From the NCBI GenBank assembly GCA_023461035.1, contig JAEWOD010000016.1:248001-312000 (forward strand): a DNA stretch of 64,000 bases, in the 5' to 3' direction. Positions within the stretch are counted from its first letter, which is position 1, and each line of letters begins with the position of its first letter. The DNA is from Bacteroidota bacterium (GTDB lineage: Bacteria; Bacteroidota; Bacteroidia; Flavobacteriales; Weeksellaceae). Below the pieces are notes generated by a model. It was not told where the DNA came from. It made no database searches and saw only the letters and a program-made list of their open reading frames with translations. Of the stretch, positions 43,851 to 51,403 are shown one piece after another. The translations under genes were made by a program, and so were the position numbers.

Positions 43851-44063
43851 ATGGAATCAATCATCATTCGCCCGAAAAATAAAAAACAGGTTACTGCCAT
43901 AAAGAACTTCTTGAAGGCTTTTGATATACCTTTTGTGCCAGAAAAAGATACTTACAATCCGGAATTTGTTGCCAAAATAAAGGAATCGGAACAGCAGATT
44001 AGAGAAGGAAAAAGTACGCGTGTCACCAAAGAAGATCAAAAAGAATTTTTGGGCTTGCTATGA
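43851..44063 (+). CDS. Antitoxin of a YoeB-type module (DUF2683-like)
   Basis: A 70-residue protein. The ATG at 43851 (MESIIIRPKNKKQVTAIKNF) is chosen because it follows the predicted promoter. A short N-terminal strand (IIIRPKN, the DNA-binding or dimer part) is followed by a helix and a charged C-terminal tail (KIKESEQQIREGKSTRV) of the type that wraps around the toxin. It overlaps the toxin gene by 4 nt (ATGA), typical of co-translated antitoxins. Confidence 0.82.
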   Translation: MESIIIRPKNKKQVTAIKNFLKAFDIPFVPEKDTYNPEFVAKIKESEQQIREGKSTRVTKEDQKEFLGLL

Positions 44064-44335
44064 GTTATGAAATAGATTTTTCTGATAGAGCAAATCAGGA
44101 CATCGATTATCACAAGAGAACCGGAAATCTTTCTGCCCTCATCAAAATAGATAAATTTCTTGATGAATTAAGGGAGCATCCCACCGCAGGAACAGGAAAA
44201 CCGGAGCAATTAAAACACGATTTAACAGGCTGTTGGTCGAGAAGAATCAACAAAAAAGATCGCTTGGTTTACCGAATTGACCCGGAAACCAAAATTGTAG
44301 AAATTCTTTCTGCCGAAGGGCATTACTCAAATTAA
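44060..44335 (+). CDS. Txe/YoeB-family toxin
   Basis: A 91-residue RelE-superfamily mRNA interferase. Expected catalytic residues are kept: Glu49 (GKPEQLK), Arg68 (KKDRLVYR), His88 and Tyr89 in the C-terminal AEGHY. YoeB toxins cut mRNA in the ribosomal A site. The preserved residues and intact frame suggest an active toxin. It lies between menB and the MFS gene, 8 nt before the latter. Confidence 0.9.
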   Translation: MSYEIDFSDRANQDIDYHKRTGNLSALIKIDKFLDELREHPTAGTGKPEQLKHDLTGCWSRRINKKDRLVYRIDPETKIVEILSAEGHYSN

Positions 44336-44343
44336 AATTCTCA

Positions 44344-45591
44344 ATGGAAGACCAACAAATCCCATCGGTCTGGAAAAACAAAGAATTTGTCGCCTTTATA
44401 TTTTTAAGGTTTTCCTTAATTTTTGCGTTGTTTATTCAAAGTACCTCGGTCGCATTTGAGATTTTCCGATTGACTCAGAAAGAAATTTATCTGGGATTAA
44501 TCGGTTTGTTTGAATTCGCACCGATTCTTTTTACGGCTTTTTATGCCGGGCAATTGGTCGATAAATTGGACAAACGAAAAGTCATCGTCCGGACGATCAG
44601 CAGTTTTATGCTTTCTTCCTTTGTGCTGTTATTGGTCAATTTTCCAAGCATACGGGAACAAGTCGGACTGACGGCTTATCTGGCGATTTGTTATTTGGCC
44701 TTTTTCATTTTGGGGCTGACAAGGGCTTTCAGCGGGCCTGCGGTTTTTTCACTTTTGGCATTGGTCGTGCGAAAGGAAAACTATGAAAAAGCCATTCCAC
44801 TGAGTTCATCGGCTTTTATGATCGGGTCGGTTTTGGGGCCGCTCGCCGGCGGATTGATTTTAGCGGCCTTTGGAATTGAAACAGCTTTGGGGACTGCATT
44901 TGTGTTTATGTGTATTTCGATGGTGATGATATTACGGATTTCTCCCAAACCGGCCGAAAAAGAAGAAACAGAATCCCTGGAAACTCCGATTCAACGCATA
45001 AAAGAAGGATTCAAATTTATTTGGGCGACACCGATTATTCTGGCGGTTTTAAGTCTGGATATGTTTGCGGTTTTCTTTGGCGGAGCCGAATCTTTATTGC
45101 CTGCAGTTGTCGAAAAAGTTCTAAAAGGAAGAGCCGTAGAATTCGGATGGTTGCGTTCGGCGCATGGAATTGGTTCACTCATCATGTTGTTTTTTCTCTC
45201 TTCTTTACCGTTGCTGAAATCCAGGGTCGGCTTTAAATTATTGGGAAGTGTAGCGATGTTTGGTGTCTGCATCATTGTATTTGGTTTATCAAAAAATGTA
45301 TATTTATCCTTTGGGATTTTATTGCTCGGCGGCGCATTTGATGCGGTTTCCATGGTCATACGCCAAAGCATTTTACAATACAAAACACCTGAAAACCTGA
45401 AGGGACGCGTTTCTTCTGTCAACAGTATTTTTGTCAGCAGTTCCAACGAATTGGGAGCATTTGAAAGTGGCGTTGCGGCTAGTTTTCTGGGTCTGGTTCC
45501 GGCGATTATTTTTGGTGGAACGATGACGATTTTGACGGTAATTGTGATTGCGGTTTCGATTAAAGCCATTCGCAGAGTTAAATTGGAATAA
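44344..45591 (+). CDS. MFS transporter, EntS-like exporter
   Basis: A 415-residue membrane protein with about twelve helices. Family motifs: AGQLVDKLDKRKVIV (MFS signature after helix 2) and LGGAFDAVSMVIRQSILQYKTPENLKGRVSS, typical of the MFS_3/EntS group of siderophore and drug exporters. The substrate is unknown. It starts 8 nt after the toxin gene. Confidence 0.88.
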   Translation: MEDQQIPSVWKNKEFVAFIFLRFSLIFALFIQSTSVAFEIFRLTQKEIYLGLIGLFEFAPILFTAFYAGQLVDKLDKRKVIVRTISSFMLSSFVLLLVNFPSIREQVGLTAYLAICYLAFFILGLTRAFSGPAVFSLLALVVRKENYEKAIPLSSSAFMIGSVLGPLAGGLILAAFGIETALGTAFVFMCISMVMILRISPKPAEKEETESLETPIQRIKEGFKFIWATPIILAVLSLDMFAVFFGGAESLLPAVVEKVLKGRAVEFGWLRSAHGIGSLIMLFFLSSLPLLKSRVGFKLLGSVAMFGVCIIVFGLSKNVYLSFGILLLGGAFDAVSMVIRQSILQYKTPENLKGRVSSVNSIFVSSSNELGAFESGVAASFLGLVPAIIFGGTMTILTVIVIAVSIKAIRRVKLE

Positions 45592-45609
45592 ATGGGATAG
45601 AAGTCGGAT

Positions 45610-45630
45610 GATGGAAGATGGAAGATGGAA
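45610..45630 (+). repeat. Three tandem 7-nt repeats (GATGGAA)
   Basis: Three exact copies of GATGGAA follow the MFS stop by 19 nt. The tract lies in the gap before menA and inside its upstream open frame, but upstream of the chosen start. No function is apparent. Confidence 0.6.
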
Positions 45631-45698
45631 GAATGAACTTTCTTGAAAATCCGTCCAACTTCGCTCTTCGAATTTCGAATTTCGAAATGAAATTCACT

Positions 45699-45706
45699 TA
45701 TTTTTG
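45699..45706 (+). promoter_or_regulatory. -7 box (TATTTTTG) immediately before the menA ATG
   Basis: TATTTTTG-TGGG-ATG: the box ends 4 nt before the start codon, so transcription may begin at the ATG (leaderless). It gives menA its own promoter downstream of the inserted genes. Confidence 0.45.
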
Positions 45707-45710
45707 TGGG

Positions 45711-46607
45711 ATGAAAAAATGGATTGCTGCTGCTCGTTTACGGACTTTGCCTTTGTCCATCAGCGGAATTATTTTAGGGTCATTAATTGCTTTGTCTGAA
45801 GGACATTGGAGTTGGGCAATTTTTATTCTGGCATTTCTGACTACTTTATTTTTACAGGTTTTGTCCAATTATGCAAACGATTACGGGGATGGTGTGAAAG
45901 GAACCGATGCCGAGCGAATCGGCGAGAAACGCGCGGTTGCTTCGGGAGAAATTTCGGCGAAGCAAATGAAAAATGCAGTCATTCTTTTCAGTATTTTATC
46001 GGCCGTCACCGCATTTCTGCTGATTTACATTTCGTTCAAAGAAGATTTCATCTGGGCCTTGCTTTTCATCTTTTTGACCTTTGCCTGTGTTTGGGCGGCA
46101 ATCCGCTACACGGTTGGGAAAAGTGCTTATGGATACGCCGGGATGGGCGACATTTTTGTGTTTCTTTTCTTTGGAATTATTTCGGTTTGGGGAAGTTATA
46201 CGTTGTACCAACATGAAACAATTCATCTTTCTATTTTTCTTCCGGCAGCAGCCATCGGTTTTTTGAGTACTGCGGTTTTGAATCTGAACAATATGCGTGA
46301 CATAGAAACTGACCGGAAAGCCGGAAAGTTTACTTTGCCTTTGCGAATGGGTTTTCGAAAGGCAAAATTCTACCAGACATTTCTGTTGCTGGCTCCGTTC
46401 ATTTTGGGCTGTATTTATTTAGTCGAAATCGGTAAAACCGAATGGTTTCGTTTTGTTTTTCTTATTTTATTAATTCCTGCCCTATTACTCGTCAAAACCA
46501 TATTTACTAATTCTGAACCGAGATTATTGGATAAAGAATTAAAGAAAGTCGCTTTGATGACTTTGGGTTTTTCTTTACTTTTGGGTTTTGGATTAAATTT
46601 TAATTAG
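45711..46607 (+). CDS. menA: 1,4-dihydroxy-2-naphthoate polyprenyltransferase
   Basis: A 298-residue integral membrane prenyltransferase of the UbiA superfamily that attaches the isoprenoid tail to DHNA in menaquinone synthesis. The start at 45711 (MKKWIAAARLRTLPLSISG) is the usual MenA N-terminus. The Mg-diphosphate motifs are NYANDYGDGVKGTDAERIG and NNMRDIETDRKAGKFTLP. A metal hydrolase follows after 6 nt. Confidence 0.94.
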   Translation: MKKWIAAARLRTLPLSISGIILGSLIALSEGHWSWAIFILAFLTTLFLQVLSNYANDYGDGVKGTDAERIGEKRAVASGEISAKQMKNAVILFSILSAVTAFLLIYISFKEDFIWALLFIFLTFACVWAAIRYTVGKSAYGYAGMGDIFVFLFFGIISVWGSYTLYQHETIHLSIFLPAAAIGFLSTAVLNLNNMRDIETDRKAGKFTLPLRMGFRKAKFYQTFLLLAPFILGCIYLVEIGKTEWFRFVFLILLIPALLLVKTIFTNSEPRLLDKELKKVALMTLGFSLLLGFGLNFN

Positions 46608-46613
46608 AATCAA

Positions 46614-47294
46614 ATGAAAATCACCTATTTGGGTCATGCAAGTTTAGCAATCGAAACAAACGGAAAACACATCATAGTCGATCCGTTTATTTCAGCCAAT
46701 GAATTGGCGAAGCATATAAACATTCACACCTTAAAAGCCGACTTCATCTTACTCACCCATGCTCATCAGGATCATGTTTTAGATGTGGATGTTATAGCAG
46801 AACGCACCGGAGCAACGGTGATTTGCAATGCAGAAATGTCCTATCATTATGAAGGCAAAGGGCTGAAAGTCATCGGGATGAATACAGGAGGAAAAGCCGA
46901 TTTTGACGGGATTTCGGTGAAATCTACCATAGCTTTTCATTCAAGTTCGTTCGCTGACGGTAGCTATGGCGGAAATCCGAACGGCTATGTTTTGGAATCG
47001 GCTGGCAAACGGATTTACATAGCAGGTGATACGGCTTTGACATACGAAATGAAATTGATTCCGGAAACGGTCGGGCAGTTGGATTTAGCAGTTTTTCCGG
47101 TGGGCGATCATTTTACGATGGGTTTTGAAGATGCAAGCCTTGCCAGTGATTTTGTTGGATGCGACAAAGTTTTAGGGTATCATTTTGATACGTTCCCTCC
47201 GATTAAAATCGATCATCAAATGGCCAAAGATTATTTTTCATCCAAAGGAAAAGAATTGATTTTACTGGAAATAGGCAAATCCATAGATGTATAA
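46614..47294 (+). CDS. Metal-dependent hydrolase, UPF0173 / YtkL-like
   Basis: A 226-residue metallo-beta-lactamase-fold enzyme. The zinc motif H49-x-H51-x-D53-H54 is in LLTHAHQDHVL. Later ligands are in AFHSSSF, IAGDTALTYEMKLI and GYHFDTFPPIKID. This is the UPF0173 group. The substrate is unknown, but such genes commonly sit within menaquinone clusters of Bacteroidetes; here it begins 6 nt after menA. Confidence 0.9.
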   Translation: MKITYLGHASLAIETNGKHIIVDPFISANELAKHINIHTLKADFILLTHAHQDHVLDVDVIAERTGATVICNAEMSYHYEGKGLKVIGMNTGGKADFDGISVKSTIAFHSSSFADGSYGGNPNGYVLESAGKRIYIAGDTALTYEMKLIPETVGQLDLAVFPVGDHFTMGFEDASLASDFVGCDKVLGYHFDTFPPIKIDHQMAKDYFSSKGKELILLEIGKSIDV

Positions 47295-47339
47295 CGGAGG
47301 ATGCAATTAAATAATAACTTAACACACAGATAATTATAC

Positions 47340-48944
47340 ATGAAAAACATTTTATTTACTTTTTTTTCAATTTTGGGAATATTCGGTTTCTCCCAAACTT
47401 CTTACACGATTTATGATCAAATCGTTTTTTATGACGGATATGCTGCTACCGTGGATGAACCCGTTCCTCCCGGAGTTGTACGGATTAACAATGCCCGATA
47501 CACTACGAAACTAAGCGACGAAATGGTCAATAACCTTTCAGAAGGCTCGTTGACTCTGGATGTGACAATCGGTGCGCTATGTGATAATTACGACCGTTTG
47601 GGAGAAATTTTTCTGGCATTTGTTCCGCAAGGTGCGACCGAATATAATTCTGATGACGTTGACCGAATCGAAATTGCCAGAATCATCACTCCGTTTATGA
47701 ATAAAAATATCAATCCGACAGAAGTTCCTTATCATTTTAAGATAGACAACGTATCGGAAATCTTCAAAGATGATGCTTTAAATGCTGCTTATGATTTCTG
47801 GTTGGAATTTGAAGTATTTGGTGTTCCTTATGCCGCCCAAACACAGGTTTCGGGTTGTGCTGGAAGAATTGATGTATTTGAAGGAACTCTGGTTTTCAAT
47901 GTGGATGAGGGAACCGAGGTTTATACAGACGAACCCTTCTTTTTACCATTGGCCGACTATGAAATTCTAAACAATTATAATTCAACCGATGTTCCCGGCG
48001 AAACCACAAAAATCATCAATTTTACACTTGACGCTCCACAGGAAAATGTAGTATTATACCTGATCAGTTCCAACCACGGAGCTAACTCGGGAGGTGAAGA
48101 ATACGAGCGGAGAGAGCATTTTTTGTATCTGGATGACGAATTGGTTCAGACCTATGTTCCGGGAGGAAAATCATGCGAACCTTGGCGTCAATATAACACA
48201 CAAGGAAATGGAATTTATGGTGCCAATCCTAAAACAACACGTCAATGGTTGGATTTTAACAATTGGTGTCCCGGTGATAAAATCCCTAACCGCGAATTTG
48301 AATTGGGCAATTTATCTACCGGAAGCCATACCATCAAATTGGATGTTCCGGATGCTGTTTTTAATAACGACGAAGGCTATTTCCCAATCTCCATGTACAT
48401 GCAAAACCGCAAGAGTGGCCAGATTATCTGTAAAGATCCTTCCGATTTTGTGATTACCGAACAAGTTGGAAATACCGTCACAATTGACTGGACTGAAAAT
48501 GGTGAGGCTACCGAATGGGAAATTATGTATGGACGAAGAGGCGTTCCCGCCCAAGAGTCTTTCTTAAATGATACGGATGGAGAAACGGGATATCAATTAA
48601 CCGATTTAACTGAGAATTGGTACTACTCAATTTATTTGCGCTCAAAATGTGACGAAGAATTATCCAGCAGCTGGATTGGCCCCATCGATACCGAAAGGAT
48701 TTTAGCCACAAATGAAAATGAAATTTCTCCAATTCAGATTTATCCTAATCCTGTAAAAGATATCTTGACAGTTAAGTCACAATCCGAAATCGTAAATGTT
48801 TCTGTTTATAACATGGAAGGAAAAAAATTGGTATCTGATCCAACTTCTTCGTTCAATGTTTCAGCACTTCCTGCTGGAAATTATCTAGTAGTTGTAAAAT
48901 TGAAAAACGGAAAAACAATTTCAAAAAAATTGGTAAAAGAATAA
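47340..48944 (+). CDS. PNGase F-like glycosidase with T9SS type A sorting domain
   Basis: A 534-residue secreted protein. After the signal peptide (ending FGFSQ), residues ~20-360 match the two jelly-roll domains of peptide-N-glycosidase F: NYDRLGEIFLAF, an S-N-H-G-A-N segment (SSNHGANSGGEEYERREH) with acidic residues where the catalytic Glu is expected, GGKSCEPWRQYNTQGNG and NNWCPGDKIPNREFE. A fibronectin-like domain and a sorting domain follow (IYPNPVKDILTVKS to KKLVKE). PNGase F removes N-glycans from glycoproteins. Catalysis here is inferred. Confidence 0.8.
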   Translation: MKNILFTFFSILGIFGFSQTSYTIYDQIVFYDGYAATVDEPVPPGVVRINNARYTTKLSDEMVNNLSEGSLTLDVTIGALCDNYDRLGEIFLAFVPQGATEYNSDDVDRIEIARIITPFMNKNINPTEVPYHFKIDNVSEIFKDDALNAAYDFWLEFEVFGVPYAAQTQVSGCAGRIDVFEGTLVFNVDEGTEVYTDEPFFLPLADYEILNNYNSTDVPGETTKIINFTLDAPQENVVLYLISSNHGANSGGEEYERREHFLYLDDELVQTYVPGGKSCEPWRQYNTQGNGIYGANPKTTRQWLDFNNWCPGDKIPNREFELGNLSTGSHTIKLDVPDAVFNNDEGYFPISMYMQNRKSGQIICKDPSDFVITEQVGNTVTIDWTENGEATEWEIMYGRRGVPAQESFLNDTDGETGYQLTDLTENWYYSIYLRSKCDEELSSSWIGPIDTERILATNENEISPIQIYPNPVKDILTVKSQSEIVNVSVYNMEGKKLVSDPTSSFNVSALPAGNYLVVVKLKNGKTISKKLVKE

Positions 48945-48960
48945 TCTTTTATGTCCAATA

Positions 48961-48997
48961 AAAAACCTCGAATTGGTCATCAATTCGAGGTTTTTTT
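48961..48997. terminator. Bidirectional terminator
   Basis: AAAAACCTCGAATTG and CAATTCGAGGTTTTT form a 15-bp stem with a 5-nt loop, with A- and T-runs on both sides, between the PNGase-like gene and the convergent M3 peptidase gene. Confidence 0.85.
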
Positions 48998-49013
48998 ATC
49001 AGTTGAAACCGGA

Positions 49014-51137
49014 TTATTGAAATCCTTTGCTTTCCAAAATGGCGGAAACATTTGGATCACTTCCTCTGAAGGCTTTATAGGCTTCTTTGTAATCGATGGT
49101 ATTTCCCCGAGATAAAATCATTTCACGGTAGCGTTGGCCGTTTGCACGATTTAAACCTCCATTTTCATCAAACCATTTTCCGGTATCCAACGCCAGCATT
49201 TCTGTCCATAAATAAGCATAATAACTGGCGGCATATCCGCCACCGAAAACATGGTTGAAATAGGTCGCACGGTATCTCGGCGGCACATTTTTCATCCAAA
49301 GATTATCTTCCGTCAAAGATTCCTTTTCAAAATTATTCACATTAAAATCTTTATCCATTACACTTAACGAATGAAAATTAAAATCCAAAACCGCTGCTGA
49401 CAAGGTTTCTCCAAATGCAAATCCCTGGTTAAATTTGGAGGCTTTTTCCAATTTGTCCAATAAAGATTGAGGAATCTGTTCTCCGGTTTTATGATGTATG
49501 GCATAATTCTTCAAAATTTCAGGATGCAATGTCCAGTGTTCGTTTGCCTGAGACGGATATTCCACAAAATCCCTTGCTACCGAAGTTCCCGAAATAGACG
49601 GATATTTTTGATCGGCAAAAAAACCGTGCAATGCATGCCCGAATTCATGAAACATCGTCTCCACCTCATCATAGGTCAAAAGCGCAGGTTCGCCGGTCGC
49701 AGGTTTGGTGAAATTGCAAACATTAAAAATCACCGGTTTTTTATTCAATAAATGTGATTGGGTCACGAAATTGCTCATCCATGCGCCACCTCTTTTGCTT
49801 TCTCTTTTGTAAAAATCACCGTAAAACAAACCAAGTTGCGAGCCGTCTTCTTCAAAAAGTTCATATACCAAAACGTCAGGATGATAAGTCGGAATGTCCG
49901 TTCGTGGCTTAAATGTAATGCCGTATAATTTGGTAGCGGCATAGAAAACACCTTTTTCCAGCACATTTTTTAATTCGAAATAAGGTTTCAATTGCCCTTC
50001 ATCCAAATCGTATTTTTCTTTCCGGACTTGCTCCGCATAATAAGTCCAATCCCAGGGTTTCAAGTCGAAATCCTCTCCGGTCGATTTGATTTTTTCCTGC
50101 AAGACTTTTTCTTCTTCATTGATGGCTTTAACCGTCCCGGGAACCAATTGGGCAAAGAAATCATCTACTGTATCGGTGGTTTTGACCATCGTATCCTGTA
50201 AATTCCAGGCGGCATAAGTTGGATATCCCAGCAAATTGGCTTTTTCGATGCGCAGTTTCACAATTTTATTGATAATGTCCAAAGTTGAATATTCGCCTCC
50301 ATCTGTACGTTTCCAAGCTTTCATAAACAGATTTTCACGTGTTTTTCTGTCTTCAATGCTTTGAGAAAGCGGTTGTTGGGTTGTATTTTGAATCGGAATT
50401 TTCCATTCGGACTTTCCTTCTACTTTTAAAGAATTGATTTCGCTTGAGGTCAATCCTTTTAGTTTGGCTGTATCTCTGATGATAAAAGCCGAATTATTGG
50501 TCGCTTCCAATAAGGTTTGCCCGAATTCATTTTCCAATGAAGCCAATTGCGAATTGATCTCTTTCAGCGATTCTTTTTCTTCCTTATTCAAATTGGCTCC
50601 TGCTTTCACAAAATCCTGATATTTGACTTCCAGTAATTTCAAATCTTCTCCCTGCAATCCTAATTCGGCACGTTTATCATAAATGGATTGGATGCGTTGG
50701 AACAATTTTTCATTCAACAAAATATTGTCTGTATGCGCTGCAAATTTCGGTGCCATATCGGCTTCTAATTTTTTCAGTGTTTCGTTGGTATTTGCACCGG
50801 TTAGAGCATAAAAAACGTTAGAAACACGGTCGATTAACTCGTGTGCTTTTTCCATTTCGACCAATGTATTTTCAAAAGTCGGTGCTTCCGGGTTATCGGC
50901 GATTTTTCCGATCGCTTCGGTCTCTAACTGCAAAGAATAGTCCAGCGCAGGCTGAAAATCTTCATCTTTTATTTTGGTAAAATCGGGCGCAAAATAAGGC
51001 AGTGTGCTTTCCTGCACCAACGGATTGTCTTTCATTTCTTCAGCGGTGTACTTCTTGGTTTCCAATGATTTTTTTTCTTTGCAGTTCCATAAAGAAAAGC
51101 AAATCAAGCTCATCATCGCAATTTGTTTCAAATTCAT
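49014..51137 (-). CDS. M3-family metallopeptidase (dipeptidyl carboxypeptidase/oligopeptidase A type), lipoprotein
   Basis: A 707-residue zinc peptidase. The start at 51137 (MNLKQIAMMSLICFSLWNC) gives a lipoprotein signal. The thimet-type zinc motif H497-E-F-G-H501 lies in TMFHEFGHALHGFF, with the third ligand expected in the following helix (YPSQANEHW). Also typical: ISGTSVARDFVEYPSQ and GGGYAASYYAYLWTEMLA. It cuts short peptides, probably in the periplasm. Confidence 0.93.
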   Translation of the reverse strand: MNLKQIAMMSLICFSLWNCKEKKSLETKKYTAEEMKDNPLVQESTLPYFAPDFTKIKDEDFQPALDYSLQLETEAIGKIADNPEAPTFENTLVEMEKAHELIDRVSNVFYALTGANTNETLKKLEADMAPKFAAHTDNILLNEKLFQRIQSIYDKRAELGLQGEDLKLLEVKYQDFVKAGANLNKEEKESLKEINSQLASLENEFGQTLLEATNNSAFIIRDTAKLKGLTSSEINSLKVEGKSEWKIPIQNTTQQPLSQSIEDRKTRENLFMKAWKRTDGGEYSTLDIINKIVKLRIEKANLLGYPTYAAWNLQDTMVKTTDTVDDFFAQLVPGTVKAINEEEKVLQEKIKSTGEDFDLKPWDWTYYAEQVRKEKYDLDEGQLKPYFELKNVLEKGVFYAATKLYGITFKPRTDIPTYHPDVLVYELFEEDGSQLGLFYGDFYKRESKRGGAWMSNFVTQSHLLNKKPVIFNVCNFTKPATGEPALLTYDEVETMFHEFGHALHGFFADQKYPSISGTSVARDFVEYPSQANEHWTLHPEILKNYAIHHKTGEQIPQSLLDKLEKASKFNQGFAFGETLSAAVLDFNFHSLSVMDKDFNVNNFEKESLTEDNLWMKNVPPRYRATYFNHVFGGGYAASYYAYLWTEMLALDTGKWFDENGGLNRANGQRYREMILSRGNTIDYKEAYKAFRGSDPNVSAILESKGFQ

Positions 51138-51214
51138 ATTTGTATGTTTTGTGTGTTTCAAATATAGGATTCAAAACCAATTAAAAAAACAAAAGCAGGA
51201 GAATAAATCATACA

Positions 51215-51245
51215 AACCTCACAGGTTTTTAATAAATGTGAAGTT
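51215..51245. repeat. Degenerate hairpin repeat in a divergent gap
   Basis: AACCTCACA and TGTGAAGTT pair with a single mismatch. The element lies between divergent genes, where a terminator has no obvious use; it resembles the palindromic repeat family seen elsewhere. Confidence 0.4.
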
Positions 51246-51257
51246 AGCTCAAAAAAA

Positions 51258-51286
51258 CTTTTCCAAAGTTCGGAACTTTGGAAAAG
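51258..51286. repeat. 29-bp near-perfect palindrome in a divergent gap
   Basis: CTTTTCCAAAGTTC and GAACTTTGGAAAAG are exact reverse complements with one central base. It lies 13 nt after the degenerate hairpin and between the divergent M3 peptidase and sensor kinase genes. A REP-like element or operator is more likely than a terminator. Confidence 0.65.
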
Positions 51287-51373
51287 ATCAGAGTTACCTA
51301 AAGTAAATAAATTAAAAAGACTGACTTACCCATTGTCAATTCCCGCTTTTAAACATTCAAAGAAGATTTTCCT

Positions 51374-51381
51374 TAAATTTG
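51374..51381 (+). promoter_or_regulatory. -7 box (TAAATTTG) of the second kinase operon
   Basis: TAAATTTG matches TAnnTTTG. It lies 22 nt before the TTG start of the kinase; no strong -33 element. Confidence 0.45.
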
Positions 51382-51403
51382 AGTTTATGTAAGTAAGATT
51401 GTT

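Noticed and set aside
44991..45569. 192-codon minus-strand ORF inside the MFS gene
   Set aside because: It is the antisense shadow of a clear transporter gene; low-complexity and without domains.
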